From Micromonospora costi (GTDB lineage: Bacteria; Actinomycetota; Actinomycetes; Mycobacteriales; Micromonosporaceae), in assembly GCF_003626655.1 (NCBI RefSeq), contig NZ_RBAN01000001.1:806001-870000 (forward strand): DNA of 64,000 nucleotides, read 5' to 3'. Positions 51,297 through 59,884 of the stretch are shown here, in pieces; the first letter of the stretch is position 1, and each line of letters starts with the position of its first letter. The translations under genes and the position numbers were made by a program. The notes under the pieces are model-generated. The model was not told the DNA's origin, made no database searches, and worked only from the letters and a program-made list of their open reading frames with translations.

Positions 51297-52859
51297 TCAG
51301 CAGATCTTGAAGCCGTCGCAGGCGACCGTGATCGGTACGGCGAGGCCGATGCCCTCGGCATCGCGTGCCTTCGCGGTGGCGATCCCGACCACCTGCTTGT
51401 TGCCGTTGATCACCGGTCCGCCGGAGTTGCCGGGGTTGATGGGCGCGTCGAACTGGATGACCGGCCCGGACCCGTCCCTCGCGTCGCGGAACGCGCTGAC
51501 CACTCCGGTGGTGACGCTGTCGGCCAGGCCGAGCGGCGCGCCGACCACGACGATCTGCTGGCCGGACTTCACGGCCTCCCGGGTGGCGACCAGGCCCGTG
51601 AACCGGCCGGTGGTGCGTAGCTGGGCGATGTCGTTGGTCTCGTCGACCTTCACGATGGTGGCCGGGAAGCGCTGGTCGGTGCGTTCCAGGAAGACCTCCC
51701 GGCCGCCGCCCTCCCAGACCGCCTCCACCACGTGGAAGTTGGTGAACAGGTTCGTGCCGCCGCCGGAGGCCGGCTTGCCGATCGCGAAGGCGGTGCCGGT
51801 GAACTGGCCGGCGCGGACGCGGAACACGCTGGGCAGCGCGGCGCTGGCCACCGCCTCCGGGTTGAACGTGGCCCCGGCCTGCTTCTCCAGCGCCTCCGCC
51901 CGCTTCTCCACCCCGTCGAGGCGCGCCGCGTCCGCGCTCTGCGTCTCGGCGAGGCGGCGGTCGGTGGCGGCGAGGCGGTCACCGAGGCGGTCGATCTGGT
52001 ACGCCTGGAACCCGGCCAGCCCGGCCAGCGCGAGCACGACCAGTACGGCCACGACGGTGCGCCACCGCCCGCGCCGGGGCGCCACCGGCGGTGGGACCGC
52101 CACGCCGGTATACCCGGCTCCTCCCGCCGGCCACGCGCTCGGCACCGACCCTCCCGCCGGCCACGCGCTCGGCACCGACCCTTCCGGGAGCGGCCCCGCC
52201 GGCGCCGACCCGTCGGGGGCGGCCGGAGGGACGGGCGCCGTACCGGTGGGTCCGGGCGGCGGGAGCGGCCCCGAGACGGGGGCGCCCGCCGGTGCGGCGG
52301 GCGTCGGCGTGCCCCACTGCCCGGCGTTCGGCGGCGTCGGCCACTGCCCCGCGTTCGCCGGCGTGGGCCAGGCCCCGGACGGAGCGGCGGGCGGCGCGAC
52401 CGGCTGCGCGGGAACGCCGGGCGGTGCGGGCACGCCGGCCTGCATCGGCACGCCCGGATGCGCGGACGCCACCGGATGCGCGGACGCCGCCGGATGCGCG
52501 GACGCCGCCGGCTGCGCGGACGCCGCCGGATGCGCGGACGCCGCCGGCTGCGCGGACGCCGCCGGATGCGTGGGCGTCAACGGCTGCGTGGGCGTCGTCG
52601 GATGCGCGGGGGCGCCGTGCTGGCCGGGGGCGGGTGCGCCGGGCGCGGACCACCCCGGCACGGCGGCGCGGGCCGGCTCGATCCGCGGCGGCAGCGGCCC
52701 AGGGCGGTCCCCCACCGAGCCGGCCGGGCCGGGTGGGCCGGGTGGGCCGGGCGGGCCAGCCGGGCGGGGCGGGCCAGCCGGGCCGGCGTCGTCGGGACCG
52801 GCGTCCGCCGGCCGCCCCTCCACCCGACCCGAGCCAGCCGAACCGTAGCCAGCCGTCAT
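51297..52859 (-). CDS. Membrane-anchored trypsin-like serine protease with Pro-rich tail
   Basis: 520-residue protein. A long cytoplasmic tail holds a collagen-like GPPGPPGPPGPAG run, then six-residue repeats of the ASAHPA/ASAQPA type encoded by an 18-base DNA repeat (about 52447-52580), then WPTP and SVPSAWPAGG repeats. One membrane helix (VVAVLVVLALAGLAGFQAY) is followed by an outside coiled coil and an HtrA-like trypsin domain: His in TNFHVVEA, Asp in DETNDIAQL, Ser in NPGNSGGPVI. A PDZ domain is not seen. The ATG at 52859 has GGAGGG about ten bases upstream. Confidence 0.88.
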   Translation of the reverse strand: MTAGYGSAGSGRVEGRPADAGPDDAGPAGPPRPAGPPGPPGPPGPAGSVGDRPGPLPPRIEPARAAVPGWSAPGAPAPGQHGAPAHPTTPTQPLTPTHPAASAQPAASAHPAASAQPAASAHPAASAHPVASAHPGVPMQAGVPAPPGVPAQPVAPPAAPSGAWPTPANAGQWPTPPNAGQWGTPTPAAPAGAPVSGPLPPPGPTGTAPVPPAAPDGSAPAGPLPEGSVPSAWPAGGSVPSAWPAGGAGYTGVAVPPPVAPRRGRWRTVVAVLVVLALAGLAGFQAYQIDRLGDRLAATDRRLAETQSADAARLDGVEKRAEALEKQAGATFNPEAVASAALPSVFRVRAGQFTGTAFAIGKPASGGGTNLFTNFHVVEAVWEGGGREVFLERTDQRFPATIVKVDETNDIAQLRTTGRFTGLVATREAVKSGQQIVVVGAPLGLADSVTTGVVSAFRDARDGSGPVIQFDAPINPGNSGGPVINGNKQVVGIATAKARDAEGIGLAVPITVACDGFKIC

Positions 52860-53059
52860 GATCGCCACGCCCTCCCCCGTCGACGTTCGTACCGCCCGCA
52901 GGTCGCCTGACCCGCTGGGGCGGGTATGGACCGTACCGGCGTGAACGGGCTTTGTCTTCCCCGATGTCCGGGCCCCGATGGCCCTTCGCGGGCCATTCGA
53001 TCGACACACAGGCCCACCGGCTGCACGCGCCGGATCGCGGAGCGCACTAGGGTTGTCAG

Positions 53060-54403
53060 GTGACCGACGAACCACCCCTGCGCCGTCGGGCCGCCGCGAG
53101 CCGGCCGGAGGACGCACCGCACCACCCGCCGTCGGGCCAGCCGGAGCCGACGGACGCGGGCGACGAGCCGGCTGCCGGCGGGCCCGTGCTGCTGACCGCT
53201 CCCCGGGAGGGCACCCCCCAACCGGTGGCCACCCCGGAGGCGCTCGCCGAGGTCGTGGCGCGCTTCGCCGCGGGCAGCGGCCCGGTGGCGCTGGACGCCG
53301 AGCGCGCCTCCGGCTACCGCTACAGCCAGCGGGCGTACCTGGTCCAGCTGCGCCGCGAGGGCGCCGGCACCGTGCTGATCGACCCGTTGCCGCTACCCGA
53401 CCTCACGGCCCTCGACGAGGTGATCGGTGAGGCCGAGTGGGTGCTCCACGCCGCCAGCCAGGATCTGCCCTGCCTCGCCGAGCTGGGGCTGCGACCGCGC
53501 CGGCTCTTCGACACGGAACTGGCCGCTCGGCTGGCCGGCTTCGAGCGGGTCGGCCTGGCCGCGCTGACCGAGCAGCTGCTCGGGTACGCCCTGGAGAAGC
53601 ACCACTCGGCCGCCGACTGGTCGAGCCGTCCGCTGCCCGAGTCCTGGCTGACGTACGCGGCGCTCGACGTGGAACTCCTCGTCGACCTGCGCGACGCCCT
53701 GGACGAGGAACTGGCCCGCCAGGGCAAGTCGCCGTGGGCCGCGGAGGAGTTCGCGGCGCTGGTCCGCACGGGCGCCCGACCGCCCCGGGTCCGGGCCGAG
53801 CCGTGGCGGCGCACCTCCGGCATCCACCGTGTACGGGGCGCGCGGGCGCAGGCCCGCGTCCGCTCGATGTGGTACGCCCGGGACCAGATCGCGGCCCGCC
53901 GCGACGCGGCGCCGGGGCGGGTGCTGCCGGACTCGGCGATCATCGCCGCGGCCGAGCTGGACCCGAAGGACGAGAAGATGCTGCTCACCCTCCCCGGGTT
54001 CGGCGGCCGTTCGGTACGCCGCCTGGCGCGCACCTGGCTGGCGGCGCTCGACGACGCGCGGCAGCTGCCGGAGGACGCGCTGCCCGTGGCGCCCGTGGTC
54101 GAGGGTCCACCGCCGCCGCACCGGTGGGCGGAGCGGGACCCGGTGGCCGCGGCCCGGCTGGCCCGGTGCCGGGAGGTGGTGCTGCGGATCTCCGGCGAGC
54201 ACCGGCTGCCCGCGGAGAACCTGATCGCCCCGGATTCGGTGCGCCGGTTGGCGTGGGTGCCGCCGGAGGAGGTCACCGAGGAGACGGTGGCCGAGACGCT
54301 GCGCGGCTTCGGCGCCCGCGAGTGGCAGATCGCCCTGCTCACCAAGGAACTGGCGGCCGCCCTCACGGACCCGGAACCCCCACCACCGACCCAGCCCCGG
54401 TGA
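53060..54403 (+). CDS. rnd: Ribonuclease D
   Basis: 447-residue DEDDy 3'-5' exonuclease for tRNA and other RNA ends. Exo motif I is VALDAERASGYRYSQ, motif II HAASQDLPCL, motif III TYAALDVELLVDL with Tyr. HRDC domains follow (RARAQARVRSMW-like GARAQARVRSMWYARD and KDEKMLLTLPGFGG). The first 55 residues form a disordered Pro/Glu tail. GTG start at 53060. Its stop TGA lies inside the left arm of a hairpin element. It precedes fadA. Confidence 0.93.
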   Translation: MTDEPPLRRRAAASRPEDAPHHPPSGQPEPTDAGDEPAAGGPVLLTAPREGTPQPVATPEALAEVVARFAAGSGPVALDAERASGYRYSQRAYLVQLRREGAGTVLIDPLPLPDLTALDEVIGEAEWVLHAASQDLPCLAELGLRPRRLFDTELAARLAGFERVGLAALTEQLLGYALEKHHSAADWSSRPLPESWLTYAALDVELLVDLRDALDEELARQGKSPWAAEEFAALVRTGARPPRVRAEPWRRTSGIHRVRGARAQARVRSMWYARDQIAARRDAAPGRVLPDSAIIAAAELDPKDEKMLLTLPGFGGRSVRRLARTWLAALDDARQLPEDALPVAPVVEGPPPPHRWAERDPVAAARLARCREVVLRISGEHRLPAENLIAPDSVRRLAWVPPEEVTEETVAETLRGFGAREWQIALLTKELAAALTDPEPPPPTQPR

Positions 54404-54458
54404 TCATGAAGTTGTTGCCCCGCCACCCGGCGTGTCGGCGCAACAACTTCATGATCAC
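54400..54458. repeat. Intergenic GATC hairpin element, copy 5
   Basis: Perfect 19-bp arms, GTGATCATGAAGTTGTTGC (54400-54418) and its complement 54440-54458, around a 21-base loop. The RNase D stop codon (54401-54403) is part of the left arm, so the element has shaped or been selected with the gene end. Likely terminator or mRNA 3' end stabiliser. Confidence 0.87.
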
Positions 54459-54520
54459 GGGAGTGGGTGCCGCGGGGACGATGTGGGGTGGGCCACACGG
54501 GGGGTGTGGTGTCGGGTTTG

Positions 54521-54536
54521 GTTACTGACGAGTAGC
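54521..54536. promoter_or_regulatory. Candidate TetR-type operator of fadAB
   Basis: GTTACTGACGAGTAGC, an imperfect palindrome (GTTACT against AGTAGC, five of six), resembles TTACT-N4-AGTAA sites of TetR-type fatty-acid regulators in actinobacteria. It lies about 100 bases before fadA. The regulator is not identified in the window. Confidence 0.5.
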
Positions 54537-54632
54537 ATCCGAGGGACCACGCCAGTGCCGGCGACCGTCGTCCGGTCCCTCGTGCCCGCCTGCCGGCACG
54601 ACGCCGGACCACGGGTCGAAAAGGAGGCTCAA

Positions 54633-55829
54633 GTGCCCCGTGAAGTTCGGGATGTCGTCTTCGTCGACGGCGTCCGTACCCCGTTCGGCAAGGCGGGTGG
54701 CATGTACGCCAACACCCGCGCCGACGACCTGGTGATCCGCTGCATCCGTGAGCTGCTGCGCCGCAACCCGCAGCTGCCGCCGGAGCGGGTCGAGGAGGTC
54801 GCGATCGCCGCCACCACCCAGATCGGCGACCAGGGCCTCACCATCGGCCGGACCGCCGCCCTGCTGGCCGGCCTGCCCAAGACCGTCCCCGGCTTCGCCA
54901 TCGACCGGATGTGCGCCGGGGCCATGACCGCGGTGACCACCGTGGCCGGTGGCATCGCCATGGGCGCGTACGACATCGCCATCGCCGGCGGCGTCGAACA
55001 CATGGGACGCCACCCGATGGGTGAGGGCGTCGACCCGAACCCCCGGATCATCGCCGAGAAGCTGGTCGACCCGTCGGCGCTGGTCATGGGCGCCACCGCG
55101 GAGAATCTGCACGACCGGCTCCCGCACATCAGTAAGGAGCGCACCGACGCGTTCGCGCTCGCGTCGCAGCAGAAGACCGCCAAGGCGTACGCCAACGGCA
55201 AGCTCCAGGGCGACCTGGTACCCGTCGCGATCCGCGACGAGGAGGGCGGCTGGGGTCTGGCCACGGTGGACGAGGCGCCCCGGGACACCTCCCTGGAGAA
55301 GCTCGCCACGCTCAAGACCCCGTTCCGGCCGCACGGCAAGGTCACCGCGGGCAACGCGGCGGGCCTGAACGACGGCGCCACGGCGGGCCTCATCGCCGCC
55401 GAGGAGACCGCCCGCGAGCTGGGCCTGCCGGTCGCCATGCGGCTGGTGTCGTACGGCTTCGTGGGCGTCGAGCCCGAGGTCATGGGGTACGGTCCGGTCC
55501 CGTCGACGGAGAAGGCGCTGCGCATCGCCGGCCTCACCATCGACGACATCGGCCTGTTCGAGCTGAACGAGGCGTTCGCCGTGCAGGTGCTCGCCTTCCT
55601 CGACCACTTCGGCATCGCCGACGACGACCCGCGGGTCAACCAGTGGGGCGGCGCGATCGCCATCGGGCACCCGCTCGCCTCCTCCGGTGTGCGGCTGATG
55701 ACCCAGCTCGCCCGACAGTTCGCCGAGCACCCCGAGGTCCGCTACGGCCTCACCGCCATGTGCATCGGCATCGGCATGGGCGGCACCGTGATCTGGGAGA
55801 ACCCGCACTGGGAGGGTGGAGACAAGTGA
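54633..55829 (+). CDS. fadA: Acetyl-CoA acyltransferase (thiolase)
   Basis: 398-residue thiolase that cleaves 3-ketoacyl-CoA in beta-oxidation. The nucleophilic Cys is in DRMCAGAMTAV; the C-terminal His and Cys are in AIGHPLASSGVR and AMCIGIGMGG. The substrate-loop block GGVEHMGRHPM is also present. The GTG at 54633 has AAGGAGG six bases upstream. It ends with a GTGA overlap with fadB, so the two subunits of the trifunctional complex are co-translated. The upstream TetR-type site suggests control by fatty acids. Confidence 0.96.
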   Translation: MPREVRDVVFVDGVRTPFGKAGGMYANTRADDLVIRCIRELLRRNPQLPPERVEEVAIAATTQIGDQGLTIGRTAALLAGLPKTVPGFAIDRMCAGAMTAVTTVAGGIAMGAYDIAIAGGVEHMGRHPMGEGVDPNPRIIAEKLVDPSALVMGATAENLHDRLPHISKERTDAFALASQQKTAKAYANGKLQGDLVPVAIRDEEGGWGLATVDEAPRDTSLEKLATLKTPFRPHGKVTAGNAAGLNDGATAGLIAAEETARELGLPVAMRLVSYGFVGVEPEVMGYGPVPSTEKALRIAGLTIDDIGLFELNEAFAVQVLAFLDHFGIADDDPRVNQWGGAIAIGHPLASSGVRLMTQLARQFAEHPEVRYGLTAMCIGIGMGGTVIWENPHWEGGDK

Positions 55830-57892
55830 GCCTCGCCGCACCGAACGAGGTCGTCACCAAGGCGCTGCTGCGCGAGGTGCACGTACCGGGGCTGGAGCGC
55901 CCGGCCGCCCTCATCACCCTGGACAACGGCTTCGACCACACCAAGCCCAACACCTTCGGGCCCGGTGGGTTGACGAGCCTGGACGAGGCCATCACGGCCG
56001 CCCTCGCCGCCGACCCCGCGTTCATCGCGGTGACCGGCAAGCCGTACGTCTTCTGCGTGGGCGCGGACATCACCGGCCTGCCGCTGCTCGCCGACCGGGA
56101 GCAGGCGCTGGAGATCGGCCGGCTCGGCCACCGGGTGTTCGCCCGGCTCAAGGACAGCGCGGTGCCCACGTTCGCGTTCGTCAACGGCGCGGCGATGGGC
56201 GGTGGGCTGGAGCTCGCCCTGCACTGCCACTACCGGACGCTCTCCGGCGGCGCCGCGGCGCTCGCCCTTCCGGAGGTCTCGCTCGGTCTGGTGCCCGGCT
56301 GGGGTGGCACGCAGCTGCTGCCGAACCTGATCGGCATCCCGGCGGCGACCCAGGTGATCATCCAGAACCCGCTCATGCAGAACAAGATGCTCAAGCCGAA
56401 GCAGGCGGCGGAGCTGGGCATCGCCGACGTCCTGCTGGAGCCCGCGGACTTCCTGGAGCGCTCCCTGGAGTGGGCCGCCGGCGTGGTGCGCGGCCAGATC
56501 ACCGTCACCCGCCCCGAGGTCGACCGGGACATGTGGGCCGGCGTGCTCTACTTCGCCCGGCAGACCCTCGACCAGCGGCTGCACGGCGCGGTCCCGTCCG
56601 CGTACAAGGCACTGGACCTGCTCGACACGGCCAAGGACGCCGACTTCGCGGCCGGCACCGCAGCCGAGGACGAGGCGCTCGCGGACCTCATCTTCTCGGA
56701 GGAGCTGCGCAGCGGCCTGTACGCCTTCGACCTCGTGCAGCGGCGGGCCAAGCGGCCGGCCGGCGCGCCCGACAAGGGCCTCGCCCGCCCGGTCACCAAG
56801 GTCGGCATCGTGGGCGCCGGCCTCATGGCGAGCCAGCTCGCGCTGCTGTTCGCCCGCCGGCTCCAGGTGCCCGTGGTGATGACCGACCTCGACCAGGCCC
56901 GGGTGGACAAGGGTGTGGGCTACGTCCACAGCCAGATCGAGAAGCTGGTCAGCAAGGGCCGGATGGACAAGGGCACCGCCGCCAAGCTGTACGGCCTGGT
57001 CAGCGGCTCGGTCGACAAGGGCGTCTTCGCCGACGCCGACTTCGTCATCGAGGCGGTCTTCGAGGACCTGGGCGTCAAGAAGCAGGTCTGGGCCGAGCTG
57101 GAGAAGATCGTCAAGCCGGAGGCGGTGCTCGCCACCAACACCTCCAGCCTGTCGGTGACCGCCATGGCCGAGGACCTGGAACGCCCCGAGCGGGTGGTCG
57201 GCTTCCACTTCTTCAACCCGGTCGCCGTGCTGCCGCTGCTGGAGATCGTCCGGGGCGAGCGCACCGACGACGCCACGCTCGCCACCGCGTTCGCGGTCGG
57301 CAAGCAGTTGAAGAAGTCCTCGGTGCTGGTGAAGGACGCCCCCGCGTTCGTGGTGAACCGGCTGCTCACCCGGTTCCTCGGCACGGTCTTCGCGGCCGTG
57401 GACGCCGGCACCCCGCTGGACGTGGCGAACAGCGCACTGGACCCGCTGGGTCTGCCGATGCGCCCGCTCGCCCTGCTCCAGCTCGTCGGGCCCGCCGTGG
57501 CGTACCACGTGGGCGGGACGCTGCACGCCGCGTTCCCGGACCGGTTCGGGGTCAGCGAGAACCTCAAGCGGATCGCGGACTCCGGCCAGCCCATCGTGGT
57601 CGACGACGAGGTGAACCCGGAGGTGGCGAAGCTGCTCGTGGTGGGCGACTCGCCGCTGACCGCCGAGCAGGTCCGGCAGAACGCGCTCGACGCGCTGGCG
57701 CAGGAGATCCGGCTGATGCTCGACGAGGGTGTCGTGGCCGAGGCGCAGGACATCGACCTGTGCATGATCCTCGGGGCCGGCTGGCCGTTCCACCTGGGCG
57801 GCGTCACGCCGTACCTGGACCGGACCGGCACGTCCGAGCGGGTCACCGGCCGGCGGTTCCTTCCGCTCGGGGCGGCCAGCCTCCCCGCCTGA
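55826..57892 (+). CDS. fadB: Multifunctional fatty acid oxidation subunit (enoyl-CoA hydratase/3-hydroxyacyl-CoA dehydrogenase)
   Basis: 688-residue two-domain protein. The N-terminal hydratase part has GADITGLPLLADREQAL, the oxyanion segment NGAAMGGGLELALHC and PEVSLGLVPGWGGTQLLP with catalytic Glu. From about residue 325 comes the NAD-binding dehydrogenase: KVGIVGAGLMASQLALLFAR, ATNTSSLSVT, GFHFFNPVAVLPLLEI and KDAPAFVVNRLL. The dinucleotide loop is GAGLMA, as usual in bacteria. Start GTG at 55826. A strong terminator follows. Confidence 0.95.
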   Translation: MSLAAPNEVVTKALLREVHVPGLERPAALITLDNGFDHTKPNTFGPGGLTSLDEAITAALAADPAFIAVTGKPYVFCVGADITGLPLLADREQALEIGRLGHRVFARLKDSAVPTFAFVNGAAMGGGLELALHCHYRTLSGGAAALALPEVSLGLVPGWGGTQLLPNLIGIPAATQVIIQNPLMQNKMLKPKQAAELGIADVLLEPADFLERSLEWAAGVVRGQITVTRPEVDRDMWAGVLYFARQTLDQRLHGAVPSAYKALDLLDTAKDADFAAGTAAEDEALADLIFSEELRSGLYAFDLVQRRAKRPAGAPDKGLARPVTKVGIVGAGLMASQLALLFARRLQVPVVMTDLDQARVDKGVGYVHSQIEKLVSKGRMDKGTAAKLYGLVSGSVDKGVFADADFVIEAVFEDLGVKKQVWAELEKIVKPEAVLATNTSSLSVTAMAEDLERPERVVGFHFFNPVAVLPLLEIVRGERTDDATLATAFAVGKQLKKSSVLVKDAPAFVVNRLLTRFLGTVFAAVDAGTPLDVANSALDPLGLPMRPLALLQLVGPAVAYHVGGTLHAAFPDRFGVSENLKRIADSGQPIVVDDEVNPEVAKLLVVGDSPLTAEQVRQNALDALAQEIRLMLDEGVVAEAQDIDLCMILGAGWPFHLGGVTPYLDRTGTSERVTGRRFLPLGAASLPA

Positions 57893-57913
57893 CCCACATC
57901 CCCGCTCCCCCGC

Positions 57914-57960
57914 ATCGCGGTGGCCGGCGGCGTCCACAGTGGCGCCGCCGCCACCGCGAT
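57914..57960 (+). terminator. Terminator after fadB
   Basis: ATCGCGGTGG (57914-57923) pairs with CCACCGCGAT (57951-57960) and, after one bulged C, CGGCGGCG (57925-57932) with CGCCGCCG (57943-57950); a T-rich CGTCTTTCCT follows. A classic intrinsic terminator. Confidence 0.85.
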
Positions 57961-58093
57961 CGTCTTTCCTAGGGTGAACGGGCGAGCACCGAGGGCCGTT
58001 TTCCGAGGTACGGCGGACCGTTCGGCGGGCAGCGGCGGGCACTGCGGGCTGGCTAAGATCACCCGTTGCGCTTTTCTCGTTTGGAGCTGACCC

Positions 58094-59218
58094 ATGTCGT
58101 ACCCGCCGGCAGATTCCTACCCTCCACCAACGGGGCCCGGTTCGTACCCGCCGCCCCAGGGCGGCCACCCCGGCCAGCAGGGCTACCCGCCACCCCGTCC
58201 CGGTGACCAGCAGGGCCACCCCGGCCAGCGGGCCGGCTACCCGGGCCAGCAGCAGGGCGGCGGCTACCCCGGCCAGCAGGGCTACCCGGGTCAGCAGGGC
58301 GGCGGCTATCCGAGCCAGCAGGGCGGCCACCCGGGTCAACAGGGCGGCGGCTACCCCAGCCAGCAGCAGGGCGGCTACCCCAGCCAGCAGGGCGGCCACC
58401 CGGGCCAGCAGCAGGGCGGCGGCTACCCCGGCCAGCAGGGCGGCGGCTACCCCGCCCAGCAGAGCGGCTACCCGGGTCAGCAGCAGCCGGCCGGCTACCC
58501 GGCCCCCCAGCAGCCCGGTGGCTACCCCGGCTCGCAGCAGCAGCCGGGCGACTACCCGCCGGTCCCGCAGTCGGGCGGCTTCCCGCCGCCGCAGTCGGGT
58601 CAGCCGTTCGGCGACCCGGTCTCCGCGCCGCCGCCGAAGAAGTCCAAGGCCGGCCGGATCATCCTGATCGTGGTGGCCGCGGTGCTCGTGCTCTGCCTCG
58701 GCGGCGGCGCGGCGATCTGGTTCGCCGTCAAGGACGAGGTGAGCGAGGGCGTGGACGCCGCCCGGACCCGGGTGGAGGCGCCCGCGACGCTCGCCGGCCG
58801 GCCGAAGATCACCGACCCCGAGCTCCAGGCGCTCACCGACCAGATGGTCGCCACCATGAAGAAGACGGCGCAGGGCGAGACGAGCACCGTGGGGGCCTTC
58901 TACGGCGACCCGGCGAAGCAGGATCTCGTGGTGGCCATCGCGATCTCCGGGCTGATGGCCGACCCGAAGAAGGAGCTGGACCAGACGGTCGGCGAGCTCG
59001 CCACGGAGGTCGGCGTCGCCAAGATGACGTCGGTGGACCCCGGCCCGCTCGGCGGTGAGGCCCGCTGCGGCGACGGCAAGACCGAGGGCGCGCCGACGGC
59101 GGTCTGCGCCTGGGCCGACCGGGGCAGCCTCGGCGTGATCATGGTGTTCTTCAAGTCGGCCGAGGAGATCAAGGCCGACTTCGTGACGATGCGCGGTGAG
59201 ATCGAGAAGCGTTCCTGA
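58094..59218 (+). CDS. Pro/Gln/Gly-rich single-span membrane protein
   Basis: 374 residues. The first 180 form a cytoplasmic tail of [14 protein letters not shown] and GGYPSQQ repeats, a low-complexity tract likely to phase separate or bind polyPro/WW-type partners. A membrane helix follows ([20 protein letters not shown]), then a 150-residue outside domain ([20 protein letters not shown]; two Cys in [19 protein letters not shown]). Similar layout to the two proteins upstream at 49953 and 51297. No known family. The ATG at 58094 has GGAG upstream. Confidence 0.85.
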   Translation: MSYPPADSYPPPTGPGSYPPPQGGHPGQQGYPPPRPGDQQGHPGQRAGYPGQQQGGGYPGQQGYPGQQGGGYPSQQGGHPGQQGGGYPSQQQGGYPSQQGGHPGQQQGGGYPGQQGGGYPAQQSGYPGQQQPAGYPAPQQPGGYPGSQQQPGDYPPVPQSGGFPPPQSGQPFGDPVSAPPPKKSKAGRIILIVVAAVLVLCLGGGAAIWFAVKDEVSEGVDAARTRVEAPATLAGRPKITDPELQALTDQMVATMKKTAQGETSTVGAFYGDPAKQDLVVAIAISGLMADPKKELDQTVGELATEVGVAKMTSVDPGPLGGEARCGDGKTEGAPTAVCAWADRGSLGVIMVFFKSAEEIKADFVTMRGEIEKRS

Positions 59219-59230
59219 TCCCCCGCGGCT

Positions 59231-59262
59231 GAGGCCCCGGTCACCGCGGTGACCGGGGCCTC
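59231..59262. terminator. Two-way terminator
   Basis: GAGGCCCCGGTCACC (59231-59245) and GGTGACCGGGGCCTC (59248-59262) are perfectly complementary across two bases, between convergent genes. Confidence 0.85.
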
Positions 59263-59281
59263 GCCATGTCAGGCCGCCTTG

Positions 59282-59713
59282 TCAGGCCGCCGTGCCGCCG
59301 GCCGGGCCCGCCGCCGCGTCGGCCGAGCTGGCGGGCGTGGTGGCCCGCTCGGCGTCGCTGCGGACGACGCAGAACTCGTTGCCCTCCGGGTCGGCGAGCA
59401 CCACCCAGCCCGTCCCGTCGGGCCGCCGCTGATCGGCGACCTGCGTCGCGCCGAGACCGAGCAGCCGCTCGACCTCCTCGTCGCGGGTCCGGTCGGTCGG
59501 CGACAGGTCCAGGTGGACCCGGTTCTTGATCGTCTTGCCCTCCGGCACGGCCAGGAACAGCACCATGGGGCCGCCCGGCGGCAGCAGGCTGGCCTCGGGG
59601 TCTCCCGGGAAGTCCTCCGGCTGGCGGGGGCACTCCAGGACCTGGGCCCAGAAACCGGCCAGGGCATAGGTGTCGTGGCAGTCGATGGCGATGTTGTGGA
59701 TCCGTACGCTCAC
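59282..59713 (-). CDS. VOC-family (glyoxalase/bleomycin-resistance fold) protein
   Basis: 143-residue VOC protein. The first half starts VRIHNIAIDCHDTYALAGFW; the second has NRVHLDLSP, then WVVLADPEGNEFCVV with the typical DPxGNxFC end. It likely binds a metal ion or small ligand; the reaction is unknown. The GTG at 59713 has GGAGGAG six bases upstream; upstream in-frame residues are low complexity and not used. Confidence 0.9.
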   Translation of the reverse strand: MSVRIHNIAIDCHDTYALAGFWAQVLECPRQPEDFPGDPEASLLPPGGPMVLFLAVPEGKTIKNRVHLDLSPTDRTRDEEVERLLGLGATQVADQRRPDGTGWVVLADPEGNEFCVVRSDAERATTPASSADAAAGPAGGTAA

Positions 59714-59884
59714 GGTCGCTCCTCCGAGCTGGATGGACGCGCCCCGCGGGAGTCGGTGAAGGTCAGCGGTGGCCGGGGCGGGGCGCGGAACTGGTCGTGG
59801 TGGACATCGACCACACCCCCTCTCATCCGTCGGGCTGACGGCGATGATCCTGGCAGTCCGCCGCTCGCCGCGCAACCCCGTTCG

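Noticed and set aside
58094..58640. Collagen-like or silk-like repeat protein reading for the Gly/Gln/Pro tract
   Set aside because: The tract lacks the GXY period; it is a cytoplasmic tail before a membrane helix, common in actinobacterial membrane proteins.
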